Positions 1 to 9,383 of a stretch of 64,000 nt of DNA are shown in pieces. The stretch is from NCBI GenBank assembly GCA_016218155.1, contig JACREQ010000102.1:34238-98237 (forward strand), given 5' to 3'. A program made the position numbers and the translations under genes. This stretch comes from Bacteroidia bacterium. GTDB lineage: Bacteria > Bacteroidota > Bacteroidia > Bacteroidales > GWA2-32-17. Every line of letters begins with the position of its first letter. Positions within the stretch are counted from its first letter, which is position 1. The notes below the pieces were generated by a model, which saw only the letters and a program-made list of their open reading frames with translations, was not told where the DNA came from and ran no database searches.

Positions 1-183
1 CCATAAAAAACCTTTACTATCCTGAATAATAGAACTTACAGAATTTTGAGAAAGTCCCTTTACAACTTTAAAATCTTCAGATGAAAAATTATTAAACCTT
101 ATTCGTGATGAATCCTGAGAAAAACAAACCACAGTTATCGCTAAGAATAGGTTCAGAAATAATATTTTCAAAAGCAATTTCAT
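1..183 (-). CDS. N-terminus of a secreted/periplasmic propeller-type sensor (partial)
   Basis: The start codon is at 183 and the gene runs off the left edge, so only 61 codons are visible. It opens with a hydrophobic signal segment (MKLLLKILFLNLFLAITVV) ending near CFSQ. The segment GLSQNSVSSIIQDSKGFLW near residues 43-61 is the typical first blade of two-component-regulator-type beta-propellers (Reg_prop), as found in Bacteroidota hybrid sensors and propeller-cyclases. It lies 25 nt downstream of the LytTR regulator on the same strand and is probably the third gene of that operon. The output domain is outside the window, so whether it is a kinase, cyclase or transcription factor cannot be told. 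Confidence 0.6.
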   Translation of the reverse strand, partial: MKLLLKILFLNLFLAITVVCFSQDSSRIRFNNFSSEDFKVVKGLSQNSVSSIIQDSKGFLW

Positions 184-208
184 ATAAATTAACAATCGGT
201 TAATTTAA

Positions 209-976
209 TTAAACATTATGATTCTGCAAAAGAAAATGTTGCATAGCAATAGAGAACTCATCTTTTTTGACTTTTGCAATATACAATTTTGTCCCATCGG
301 TTAATTCTACAACCCCTCCATCTGTTTTTAAATGTTTTTTCACAAAATTTAAATTAACAGTATGAGATTTATGAATTCTGAAGAAGCTATCCGAAGGAAG
401 TAACATTTCTAATTCGCTCAAACTTTTTGAGACAATCAGATTTCTTTTCTCTCCGAGAAAAATCTGACAATAACTTCTGTCAGCTGTTATGTATAAAATT
501 TCTTCTATTGAAATAAATTCTGTTCCATTTGTTGTTGGCACAGCAATTTTTCGGGGAGAAGACTGTTTTAAATTCATTAACAATGTACCAATATCGAGAG
601 GAGAATAATCATCTTTAATTCTTCTTTTTTTAATTTTTTCAATTGTTATTATAATTTCTTCAATATCTACAGGTTTTAAGATATAATCGGCTGCTGAAAA
701 TTTTATAGCTTTTAATGCATAATGATTATAAGCAGTAACAAATACCACATCAAATTTTCTGTCAGGAATAGCATCAAGAACATCAAAGCCGGTTCCATTA
801 GGCATTTCAATATCCAGAAAAACCAAATCGGGCTGAAGTTGATTTATTTTTTTTACAGCTTCTAATGGAGACTTGGCTGTACCAACAACTTCAATATCCG
901 GACAATAATCCCTCATTATCAGTTCAAGGCTTTGAATTGCCATATTTTCATCATCAACTATTATTGTTTTAATCAT
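209..976 (-). CDS. LytTR-family response regulator
   Basis: This is a DNA-binding response regulator of 255 aa. The receiver domain (about residues 1-120) has the acidic pair D8/D9, the phospho-acceptor D55 in FLDIEMPN and K101 in ILKPVD. A LytTR DNA-binding domain fills about residues 150-245 (FFRIHKSHTVNLNFV is the typical core). The gene starts 11 nt after the stop of the LytS-type sensor kinase upstream, so the two almost certainly form a cognate pair. Family knowledge says LytTR regulators bind direct repeats upstream of target promoters; no such repeat was identified here. The length is normal for the family. Confidence 0.93.
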   Translation of the reverse strand: MIKTIIVDDENMAIQSLELIMRDYCPDIEVVGTAKSPLEAVKKINQLQPDLVFLDIEMPNGTGFDVLDAIPDRKFDVVFVTAYNHYALKAIKFSAADYILKPVDIEEIIITIEKIKKRRIKDDYSPLDIGTLLMNLKQSSPRKIAVPTTNGTEFISIEEILYITADRSYCQIFLGEKRNLIVSKSLSELEMLLPSDSFFRIHKSHTVNLNFVKKHLKTDGGVVELTDGTKLYIAKVKKDEFSIAMQHFLLQNHNV

Positions 977-987
977 AATATTAAAAT

Positions 988-2949
988 TTAAACAGGAAAT
1001 TCTATTTCTACTTTTGTACCTATTGGCAAATTGTTATTATCCTTAAGATCTGTATATCTAATATTTAATTTACTCTTATGAAGTTCATTAATTAACGAGA
1101 TTCTGGATTCTGTAATTTTTGTTCCCCACGACACATGATCCGGTTTCTTTTTTTGTCTTATTTCTTTTGCTCTTTCGCGACCAATTCCATTATCCTCTAT
1201 AGTACATATAAGAACATTGTTATTTGATGTAAACTTAATCTTTAACATTCCACCTTCAGAATTTTCTCGATGCATAATACCGTGCCATATAGAATTTTCA
1301 ACAAATGGTTGCAAAATTAATGGAGGCAAACTTATTAATTCAAAATCAGGAATCGAGTCGAACTGCAGATCAAAAGAAAATTTGTTTTCAAATCTCAACT
1401 GTTCAAGTTCTACATATAGTTTTAGCGATTCTATTTCATCAGATAATGGGATAACAGGTTTTTGTGAATTATCTAAAGTAAGCCTCATTAGTCGGGCAAA
1501 TTTAGACAGATATTTACTTGATGCAATTTTATCATTATTCAACAGAAAAAACTGAATAGAATTTAACGTATTAAAAATAAAATGTGGGTTCATTTGTTGA
1601 CTAAGCGCTTTCTGCATATATAAATTGAGATTCTTCTCAAGTATATGCCGATTTTTAATTGCTCTGTTCATTGAAGAAATATAAAAAACTGCAACAACTA
1701 GTAGAATTATAATAGCAACAGCAAACAGCCAGTATTTTAATAGCCTTTGATTATTAAGTTCTTCTTCTTTTTGTTTAAATTGTAAATCTTTTAATTGTTT
1801 TTCGTGATTTAAAATAGAAATCTCATGTTCCTTTTTTTCATTTTCATAGTAGGTTTGCAGTGCATCTAATTTTTTTTTACTTTCAGATGTAAATAATGAG
1901 TCTTTTAATCTATTATACTTATCAGAATACACAAATGCCTGTTTATAATTATTTTGAGAAGCATAAAGCTCAGAAAACAATTTATAGTCATCAATAATAA
2001 TATTCTGAGCATGTGTTTCATTTGCTAATTTAACACTTTCAGAAATTGATTCCAATGCTTTTGCAATTTGTTTAGTTTCAAAATAAGCATTTCCCAAACT
2101 ATACAATACAGTGGCAATAGCCGTTTTATTTTCTGATTTTCTATTTATGATTAGAGCTTTATCAAATAAATTAATTGCCTCATTGTATTCTTTCTTTAAA
2201 AGATAGGCATTACCTAAATTATTATATCTAATGGCTAAATTAAACTCATTTTTTAATTCAGTATCTATTACTATAGCTTTATTTAAATAAGTTATAGCTT
2301 GGTCAGGTTTTTTCATTTTAAGATATACCCATCCAATATTGCTTAATCTTGCTGCACATAATGCTTTATCATTTCTGACACTATCTGTTTTATATGCATT
2401 AATAAAATAATCTAATGCTTTTGCATATTGTTCAAAACGTGTATATACAATGCCTATATTATTTAATCTGATTGCTATTTTAGCAGTATCATTTCTTTCA
2501 TGATCAATTTTCAGTGCTTCGTGAAAATTATCAATTGCTATAGAATAATTTCCAATTGCACAATATGCAAGACCGATATTATTCAATCTGGTTGCAATAT
2601 CGAAATTATTCTTTAGCTTTTTATCAATAATAAGAGCTAGCTCGTAACACTCAATAGCCTTAACATATTGATCATTTAAGTAATAAACAACACCCATTTC
2701 ATTACTAGCAGCTGAAAGTTTTTGAACACTACCAAGCTTTTTAGCCAGACTAATTGCTTTTTGGTTATAAAAAATAGCAGAATCTGTATTAATTCCTCTA
2801 TACTGCGCAGCAATATCGAGATAAAGATTAAATTTAGTTGAATCTGGACTATTAATTAAAGCATACTTTAAACTATCAACTACACTTGCAATTGAAGATA
2901 AAGAGCTTAAAATAATCGTAATAAAAATAAACAGTATTTTTCTTTTCAT
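988..2949 (-). CDS. TPR sensor histidine kinase, LytS/YehU type
   Basis: A 653-aa sensor kinase. A signal peptide covers residues 1-21. About seven tetratricopeptide repeats follow (about 40-330, with recurrent NNIG.Y...Y..AI..F..AL patterns), then a charged coiled coil (about 365-402) and one membrane helix (about 405-426). The catalytic part is a His_kinase (LytS-type) domain with phospho-acceptor H456 in QQMNPHFIFNTLNS, followed by a HATPase domain with N-box LILQPFVENSIWHG and G-box EDNGIGRERA. The TPR region should sit in the periplasm and sense a protein or peptide ligand, which is inferred from topology only. It is the first gene of an operon with the LytTR regulator. Confidence 0.92.
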   Translation of the reverse strand: MKRKILFIFITIILSSLSSIASVVDSLKYALINSPDSTKFNLYLDIAAQYRGINTDSAIFYNQKAISLAKKLGSVQKLSAASNEMGVVYYLNDQYVKAIECYELALIIDKKLKNNFDIATRLNNIGLAYCAIGNYSIAIDNFHEALKIDHERNDTAKIAIRLNNIGIVYTRFEQYAKALDYFINAYKTDSVRNDKALCAARLSNIGWVYLKMKKPDQAITYLNKAIVIDTELKNEFNLAIRYNNLGNAYLLKKEYNEAINLFDKALIINRKSENKTAIATVLYSLGNAYFETKQIAKALESISESVKLANETHAQNIIIDDYKLFSELYASQNNYKQAFVYSDKYNRLKDSLFTSESKKKLDALQTYYENEKKEHEISILNHEKQLKDLQFKQKEEELNNQRLLKYWLFAVAIIILLVVAVFYISSMNRAIKNRHILEKNLNLYMQKALSQQMNPHFIFNTLNSIQFFLLNNDKIASSKYLSKFARLMRLTLDNSQKPVIPLSDEIESLKLYVELEQLRFENKFSFDLQFDSIPDFELISLPPLILQPFVENSIWHGIMHRENSEGGMLKIKFTSNNNVLICTIEDNGIGRERAKEIRQKKKPDHVSWGTKITESRISLINELHKSKLNIRYTDLKDNNNLPIGTKVEIEFPV

Positions 2950-2963
2950 TGTATTAAATTACA

Positions 2964-2971
2964 CAAAAGTA
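2964..2971 (-). promoter_or_regulatory. Candidate -7 element for the TPR kinase operon
   Basis: The minus strand reads TACTTTTG, an exact match to the Bacteroidota -7 consensus TAnnTTTG, about 15 nt before the kinase start codon. No good TTTG -33 element lies at the expected distance, so this is a half-site prediction. Confidence 0.35.
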
Positions 2972-3164
2972 AAAATACACAAAAAAGGATTAAAAAGCAC
3001 CTCTCAGTTTCCTAACAACGTATATGAGTTTCCCAACTGCAAAAAATAATCTCTAGCACCCCAAATATGTTAATTAGCATCTTTACACTTGTGAAAGAAT
3101 ACTAAAAGTAAATTATATCAAAGCTTTTTTAACCCTAAAAATAGCATAAAAGAAACTAATGTTT

Positions 3165-3172
3165 TATATTTG
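3165..3172 (+). promoter_or_regulatory. Candidate -7 element for the GEVED protein gene
   Basis: TATATTTG matches TAnnTTTG exactly and lies 45 nt before the start codon at 3218. The -33 element is not convincing. Confidence 0.4.
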
Positions 3173-3217
3173 TATGTTTTTTAACATGTTTTTACATAAA
3201 CTAAAATTTAATTTTTT

Positions 3218-5704
3218 ATGAAAAAATTATACTTTTTACTTATCGGTATTTTCTTAAATGTTTTAGTTTCTGGGCAATGTTATACCTATCAGGTTCCAGT
3301 CACAACATATAATACATCAAATAGTTATTGCTATAACGATGGTTTATCCATCGGCTTAAATACTATTTCTGCAAGTTCTGGATATCAAACATCGGGGAAT
3401 AGCTATCAGTCTTTTCCAACTTCATTTATAAATGTTCAAATTGGAGGCGATTACTCGTGTCAACTAGCCGGATCATCGAATGGGAATTACGATTTAGGCA
3501 TGTGGATTGACTTTAATGGCAATCAGATATATGAACAATCTGAACTAACATATTTTGTGTCTTTTTCAAACTATATGGTACAAACTTTTAATATACACAT
3601 CCCTCTTGATGCAATTAAAGACACAGTAGATATGAGAATCGTTAAACTTATAAGCACAGGTGCATGGGGTACAGGAACTAATGATGCTTGTAATATTATT
3701 TCAATTGGAGAGATAGAAGATTACAAAGTTATTATTAATTGTGCAAATTTTGATTACCTTTCTTATGAACCAAATCCATTAGTTTGTTACAGTAATCCTA
3801 TTGAACTCTCTGCTTTTCAAAATTATGGTGATGTTTCATGGTACACAGATACTAATTTAGCACCTGTTTACACAGGAAATTATTACAATTTATTTATTTC
3901 ACCATCAATTACAGATACTGTTGTATATATTCAAAACACTTATGGAACATGCTTTAATGGACCAAAATATCCAATGCATGTACATATTGTTACAATTCCA
4001 CAAGTTGTAATTGATGGTCCAGATACTCTTCATTCTTGCACGGCACATACTTTTAATGCAAGCCCGGGTTTTGAATCATATTATTGGGCTTGGGGCAATG
4101 GAAATGAAGGGTTTGATCCATTTCTTGAGATAACATCAGGTGCTGGTGGAATGCTTAATCTAACTGCGACTATCTCGGGATGTAACTCATACGACCAGGT
4201 CTGGATTTCTATTGCTACAGATACTATTTCAAATTATGCTCATTATTTTAAAAGTTCTGATTTCTGTAACGACCATACTTTTTATTTAACTTATGACAGT
4301 ATTATTTCTCCTGGAACCTGCAATTGGTATTTAATGCCATCAAATACTTTAATTGGGAGTGGTAGTATTGTAAATTACTATGTCCCAACTGTTGGCAATT
4401 ATAATGTTGAAGCAAGAATTAATTCGATCTGTGGCATTGATACCGCTTATTTTATTTTAGAGAATTTACCAAATCCAACTTATGATAGCCTTACATTTCC
4501 CAATGGTCATATAAACAATAATGGTATTTTTGAAGTCTGTTATAATGAAAACAATCTTATTGTAAAATGTGCCGGATTAAATGGAGTTGTTTATAGTTGG
4601 AATGGATCGCCCAACGGTGTTAACTGGTTTTACTTAAATAACGGATCAGATTCACTATTAATACCAGGTGCTATGGTGAGTCCCGGAAATAATTTTTATG
4701 TATTTGCTCAAATTACCAACTCTAACGGATGCTTATTTAACACTGACACTTTAATTTTTACTCCACTTAGTACTTTATCATTAAACTTACCAGACAATTA
4801 TACTATGTGTAATTATCCTAACAATTACGGAATACCTGCTGTTGACTATAGTAGATATGATTTGTTATGGAATACCGGTGATACAGTTAACAACATTTAT
4901 ATAAACACAGAAGGAGTATATACAATAAACACTTTCGATAATTTAACCGGATGTTACAATCAGGACCATGTATATATAACAAATGGCTCAAATATTTCTA
5001 TTTTTCCTTCTACTACCTATTCCTGCACTTCTAATGTTAATCTTTTCTATGATAATGCTATCAGTTGGACAGAATATGATGAAAGCTGGGGATATATTAA
5101 TCAGTCTGCCGACATATTTTACAGCTTTAACTGGCAAGGATTTAATGAATATATTGTAGTAGAAGCTAATATAAATGGCTGTAACATTATAGATACAACC
5201 TACGTTAATTTTAATGAGAACTTTACATTTAACTTAGGAAACGATACAACTGTTTATTCAGCATCATTAACTTTAAATGCACCTTTAGATTTTCAGAATG
5301 GAAATTATTCGTTAATCTGGAATCCCGGAAGTGTTGCATCTCTAACTTACAATATAACACAATCGGGTCAATATATGTTAACTATTAATAATGGTCAAGG
5401 ATGTACATATACAGACACCATAAACGTATCATTATTACCTAACAATATTCAATCAAATACTTTAACTAACAATATTTCTGTTTTTCCTAATCCCGCAAAA
5501 AATTATTTAAACTTTATTTCAGAAAACAGTTTAATTACTGAAATAAGAATTTCTGATTTAACAGGTCGAATTATATCACACAAACAATTTAATAGCTTAT
5601 CAAAAATTGAATTAAATATTTCCGACTTCCCTGACGGTTATTATTTTTCTGAAACAACTACAAATAAAGGAAAATATTTAAATAAAATAATAATTTCAAA
5701 ATAA
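3218..5704 (+). CDS. Secreted GEVED-domain protein with T9SS type A sorting tail
   Basis: An 828-aa exported protein of unknown function. The signal peptide is residues 1-19 (ends LVSGQ). A GEVED domain occupies about residues 65-175, with DLGMWIDFNGNQIYE and the naming motif GEIEDYKV. The middle is a series of Ig/PKD-like beta domains rich in Cys, Tyr and Asn, as in adhesins. The last ~75 residues are a Por/T9SS type A sorting domain (SVFPNPAKNYL, ISDLTGRII, DFPDGYY, LNKIIISK). The family is exported by the type IX system and displayed on or released from the cell surface. It is transcribed divergently from the TPR kinase operon, whose possible sensing target it might be (inference only). 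Confidence 0.85.
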   Translation: MKKLYFLLIGIFLNVLVSGQCYTYQVPVTTYNTSNSYCYNDGLSIGLNTISASSGYQTSGNSYQSFPTSFINVQIGGDYSCQLAGSSNGNYDLGMWIDFNGNQIYEQSELTYFVSFSNYMVQTFNIHIPLDAIKDTVDMRIVKLISTGAWGTGTNDACNIISIGEIEDYKVIINCANFDYLSYEPNPLVCYSNPIELSAFQNYGDVSWYTDTNLAPVYTGNYYNLFISPSITDTVVYIQNTYGTCFNGPKYPMHVHIVTIPQVVIDGPDTLHSCTAHTFNASPGFESYYWAWGNGNEGFDPFLEITSGAGGMLNLTATISGCNSYDQVWISIATDTISNYAHYFKSSDFCNDHTFYLTYDSIISPGTCNWYLMPSNTLIGSGSIVNYYVPTVGNYNVEARINSICGIDTAYFILENLPNPTYDSLTFPNGHINNNGIFEVCYNENNLIVKCAGLNGVVYSWNGSPNGVNWFYLNNGSDSLLIPGAMVSPGNNFYVFAQITNSNGCLFNTDTLIFTPLSTLSLNLPDNYTMCNYPNNYGIPAVDYSRYDLLWNTGDTVNNIYINTEGVYTINTFDNLTGCYNQDHVYITNGSNISIFPSTTYSCTSNVNLFYDNAISWTEYDESWGYINQSADIFYSFNWQGFNEYIVVEANINGCNIIDTTYVNFNENFTFNLGNDTTVYSASLTLNAPLDFQNGNYSLIWNPGSVASLTYNITQSGQYMLTINNGQGCTYTDTINVSLLPNNIQSNTLTNNISVFPNPAKNYLNFISENSLITEIRISDLTGRIISHKQFNSLSKIELNISDFPDGYYFSETTTNKGKYLNKIIISK

Positions 5705-5729
5705 AAATTAACATTAAAAAAAACAATTA

Positions 5730-5756
5730 GAGGTTGCAAATATTGCAACCTCTTTT
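5730..5756. terminator. Bidirectional terminator between convergent genes
   Basis: A perfect 10-bp stem GAGGTTGCAA / TTGCAACCTC with a 3-nt loop ATA, followed by TTTT on the plus strand and preceded by an A-tract that gives a U-run on the minus strand. It separates the convergent genes ending at 5704 and 5775. Confidence 0.85.
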
Positions 5757-5774
5757 GGCTGATATAATCGAGGG

Positions 5775-8700
5775 TTAATTTTTAAGAAGTTGATTTATTT
5801 GTTTTTGTTGCTCTGCTACTATTGTTTTTAAAGCTTCTATTTGTTTTTGTTGTTCTTTAATTGCTTCGGTTACAACTGGTATTATAGCTTCATAATTAAC
5901 CGCCTTATAACCAGTATTTTTATTTATTGTTACAACCTCTGGAAGAACTAATTCTAATTCCTGAGCAATAAATCCTATTTTATTTTTCAGTTCATCATAT
6001 GAAACTGGCTTTCCAGCATCGATCTCTCCTTTGAATAATATTTCCTCTCTCCAATCAAACACTTTTCCATTAAGTGATAATATTTTATTTAATGAAGATT
6101 CTAAAGGGCGAATATTTTTCTTTAATCGTGCATCTGAAGTTGCATTGTTTGTTAATGCATACCAATTTCCAGAACCATCTAATCTTGCCCTTAATATCAT
6201 TCCATCTTCATCCCATAATTTCAGCAAATCGTTATCTCCTGGAGCCCAAATTCCAGCCATATCACCATCTGCATAAAAACCACCACTTTCAGTTTCTCCA
6301 TTTTCTAACACAATACCTGAAGCAGTACTTACACTATTAAAATCAAAAGCTGCTACACCTCCATATTTACCGACTGAACTTCGGTATAAGTCATTTGTGG
6401 CATTAAATACTTTGTATCCTCCACTTTCAGCATAAACATTTCCTAAAACATGTAATTTCTGAGAAGGTCCTGCTACTCCAATTCCTATATTACCTCCTGA
6501 CATTACCCTCATCCATTCTATGCTATTTGTTTTAAAAACTAAATCAATCGCATCGGTTGTTCCTATGTAATTTGTACCAGCTACTGTTCCTGCATTTCCC
6601 GATAATCCCCAGGCTGTTCCTAAACCTGCTAAAGTTTGCCAGCTTGCTAATCCTGTGGCATCAGAAACAAGAGCCTTGCCTAAGCCAGGAGATCCCCCTG
6701 TAATTTTTATTTGCCCTGCAATTTCTAATTTGGCAGAAAGTGATGGAGTAAAGGTTCCTATTCCAACGTTACCATTATTTGGCTGTAATAGCAAATATGG
6801 ATAAAATGGATCGACACCAGCTTTATCAGTTTGTATAAAGGCAGCAAAATCAGTATTTTGAAATCCTAAATTTAGAGACCGGATTAAATTTGCATCATCC
6901 ATACATCTAATCTGGCCAATATAATTTGGTCGGTCAGTTATGCTGCTTACAACTAATCTGGTTTGGGGATCTTTTTTACCAATTCCAATATTTCCTGTAC
7001 TCATATTTGTACCTATTCCATTAATGTTAGTTCCAAAAATTATATTTCCAATATTTAGTTGATTACTTGCTGTTGAAGACTGTAAATCAATTCTATCTCC
7101 AATAATTATATTTTTATTTCCAATTGTTAAATTATCACCTGACTGAAAACCTACAAAAATATTATTGGAACCTAATGAATTAAATCCTGCACTATCTCCG
7201 CTAGCTGTATTATAATTGCCATTAATATTTGCGTAAAGTGCATTAACCCCTATAACTGTATTACTTTTTCCATTAGAGTTAAAAAACAATGCATTTTGTC
7301 CGAGAACAGTATTTCTGGAACCACTTTGATTATTAAAAAGTGCCCCGTCACCAAATACGGAATTATTACTTCCGGATTCCATATAATGAAGTGCATTAAC
7401 GCCTATTGCGGTATTGTAATTCCCATTTGTAATATTATGCATAGCAGAATTCCCTATTGCTGTATTCGAGATTCCCGTAGTAGTTTCGTTCAATGCCCCA
7501 TAACCCCATGATGTGTTTTGAGCCGAGTTGTTTATAAGTCCTGACAAATAATTATTTCTTCTAAAAACTAAATCAGTATTATCCGTTGTTCCAATAAAAT
7601 TGACAGTTGCATTTGTGCCTGCATTTCCAGTAAGCGACCAATCATTTCCTGCGCCAGGTACTGTTCCCCAGACTCCTGTTCCTAACAAAACTTCCGAAGC
7701 AGCACCTGCAGTCATTTGAATTAAAGTTCCATTTGCATCAGCTTGGATCATTCTGTTTCCAGTACCAGATAAAGATGAAATTCTTGTGTTACCAACAACG
7801 TGCAATTCAGACAATGGATTATTTGTACCTATTCCTACCTTTCCACCAGACATTATTCTTATTCTCTCTGTATTATTTGTTTTAAAAACTAAATCATTTA
7901 CATCATATGTTCCTATAAAATCGGTTCCAGGTATAGTTCCTCCATTACCCATAAGCGACCAATCGTTTCCTGAACCAGGCACAGGACCCCACACCCCAGT
8001 GCCTAAAAGAACTTGCGAAGGAGTCCCATCCGCAAGAGCAACAATTGTACCATTAGCATCCGCTTGCAATACACGAGTTGTACCTCCAGCCAAAGATGAT
8101 ATTCTTGTGTTACCAACAACGTGCAGTATTTCTTGTGGCGAAGTGGTTCCAATTCCAACTTTACCATTACTACTCAATCTAATTATTTCATTACCATTTG
8201 TACCTATTTCAATATCGCCGGACATATAATTCCATATTTTTCCATTATTTTGAGCCCATTGATTTAAACCAAATAACATTCCGTTTGAACCTGGAGCTAA
8301 AAAAGGAGTTGTTACCATTAAGCCTGGTTGAACACCAACATTATCTTGAATTGAAAGCGTTGCTAAAGGATTTGTATTTCCAATAGTAACTTGTCCAAAA
8401 GTTGTAATTTTCATTCGGTCAAATCCATTTGTTGCAAAATTCATATTACCAGCATTTGCAGTGATATTTAAATCGCCAGTTTGAAAATAAGTTAATGCTG
8501 CATTATTTCCCATTATATCAACCCCTAATAATAATCCATTAGTTGTATTTGAAGCATAAGTTGGATGAATAATGCGAATTCCATCATAAGATGCTCCAAC
8601 ACCATTAATATAAGGACGAACAGTTAGAACACTAACTGGATTTGGTTCATTAAATCCAAACCAACCATCTTTATCAATCCTCATTCGTTCAACGTCTTGT

Positions 8701-9383
8701 GTGCCAAAACGCAAAAAACCAGGTTCAAAATTCCAAAGTTGTGCATTTTGACCCATAACACCAGAAATAGAACCATCTTCAATCCCCAAAAGAGTGCCTC
8801 TATTATAATTAGTATTTAATGGAGATTGAATTTTAATTCCATCAAATGGGTTAGTAATAATTCCATTTGCATAAGTTTTTATCTGTAAACTTGAATTAGG
8901 GTTACTTTCGTTAATACCAACTTTTCCGCTTGTAGTAATGCGCATTACTTCATAGTTATTTGTTTTAATCACCAAATCTTTATTATCAATTGTACCTATA
9001 AAATTGATTGTAGGATCAGTTCCCAAATTTCCAGTTGTTGACCATCCACCAGTAGTGGAAGGAGGAAGATAATTCCAACTTGGTGTAGTTGTTGTGCTTG
9101 TGTTATAATAAAATCCCTGAATGCCATCAGTTTGATATATCATCAATCCTTGTGCTGCTTCAGGTAATGTAACTAAAGCCGTTTTTTCAGCATTTGTCAT
9201 ACGAGGTATCAGCAAACCTTTTTTTGATGCCAAAGCTGAAACATCTATGTCGAGCATTGCAGAACTGTTAGGAGTAGCTCCTGTGCTATTAATCCCAATG
9301 TTTTGCGCCTTTACATTTAATGTAAAAACAATAAACACAATTGCAAGGATTATCGAAACCGTTAAAAGATTTCTTGTTTTCAT
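5775..9383 (-). CDS. Very long surface protein with chaperone-of-endosialidase (S74) tail
   Basis: A 1202-aa exported protein; the signal peptide is about residues 1-26 (ends LNVKAQ). The body consists of repeated blocks of the form FIGT.D..DLVFKTNN..R.RI..GKVGIGT..P, typical of tail-fibre-like proteins of Bacteroidota. Two blocks form a close 107-residue direct repeat (DNA period 321 bp). In the middle are about five ~23-residue YadA-head-like repeats (GNYNTAIGVNALHY). The C-terminus carries a peptidase S74 intramolecular chaperone: SDARLKKNIRPL, IGFIAQELELVLPEVV, YEAIIPVVTEAI, and a final coiled coil. In this family the chaperone assists trimerisation and is then self-cleaved at the conserved Ser-Asp. 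Its start codon overlaps the stop of the upstream gene (ATGA). Confidence 0.88.
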   Translation of the reverse strand: MKTRNLLTVSIILAIVFIVFTLNVKAQNIGINSTGATPNSSAMLDIDVSALASKKGLLIPRMTNAEKTALVTLPEAAQGLMIYQTDGIQGFYYNTSTTTTPSWNYLPPSTTGGWSTTGNLGTDPTINFIGTIDNKDLVIKTNNYEVMRITTSGKVGINESNPNSSLQIKTYANGIITNPFDGIKIQSPLNTNYNRGTLLGIEDGSISGVMGQNAQLWNFEPGFLRFGTQDVERMRIDKDGWFGFNEPNPVSVLTVRPYINGVGASYDGIRIIHPTYASNTTNGLLLGVDIMGNNAALTYFQTGDLNITANAGNMNFATNGFDRMKITTFGQVTIGNTNPLATLSIQDNVGVQPGLMVTTPFLAPGSNGMLFGLNQWAQNNGKIWNYMSGDIEIGTNGNEIIRLSSNGKVGIGTTSPQEILHVVGNTRISSLAGGTTRVLQADANGTIVALADGTPSQVLLGTGVWGPVPGSGNDWSLMGNGGTIPGTDFIGTYDVNDLVFKTNNTERIRIMSGGKVGIGTNNPLSELHVVGNTRISSLSGTGNRMIQADANGTLIQMTAGAASEVLLGTGVWGTVPGAGNDWSLTGNAGTNATVNFIGTTDNTDLVFRRNNYLSGLINNSAQNTSWGYGALNETTTGISNTAIGNSAMHNITNGNYNTAIGVNALHYMESGSNNSVFGDGALFNNQSGSRNTVLGQNALFFNSNGKSNTVIGVNALYANINGNYNTASGDSAGFNSLGSNNIFVGFQSGDNLTIGNKNIIIGDRIDLQSSTASNQLNIGNIIFGTNINGIGTNMSTGNIGIGKKDPQTRLVVSSITDRPNYIGQIRCMDDANLIRSLNLGFQNTDFAAFIQTDKAGVDPFYPYLLLQPNNGNVGIGTFTPSLSAKLEIAGQIKITGGSPGLGKALVSDATGLASWQTLAGLGTAWGLSGNAGTVAGTNYIGTTDAIDLVFKTNSIEWMRVMSGGNIGIGVAGPSQKLHVLGNVYAESGGYKVFNATNDLYRSSVGKYGGVAAFDFNSVSTASGIVLENGETESGGFYADGDMAGIWAPGDNDLLKLWDEDGMILRARLDGSGNWYALTNNATSDARLKKNIRPLESSLNKILSLNGKVFDWREEILFKGEIDAGKPVSYDELKNKIGFIAQELELVLPEVVTINKNTGYKAVNYEAIIPVVTEAIKEQQKQIEALKTIVAEQQKQINQLLKN
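7627..8125 (-). repeat. 321-bp direct repeat inside the S74 protein gene
   Basis: Segments around 7780-7804 and 8101-8125 are identical over 25 bp, with a second matching patch near 7630-7655 and 7951-7976. Both pairs have a period of 321 bp (107 codons). This is an in-frame tandem duplication of one structural block within the coding sequence. Confidence 0.75.

Noticed and set aside
7786..8229. 147-codon frame on the plus strand inside the S74 protein gene
   Set aside because: It is a mirror of the repetitive minus-strand coding sequence, with a Pro/Ser/Thr-rich composition typical of antisense frames.
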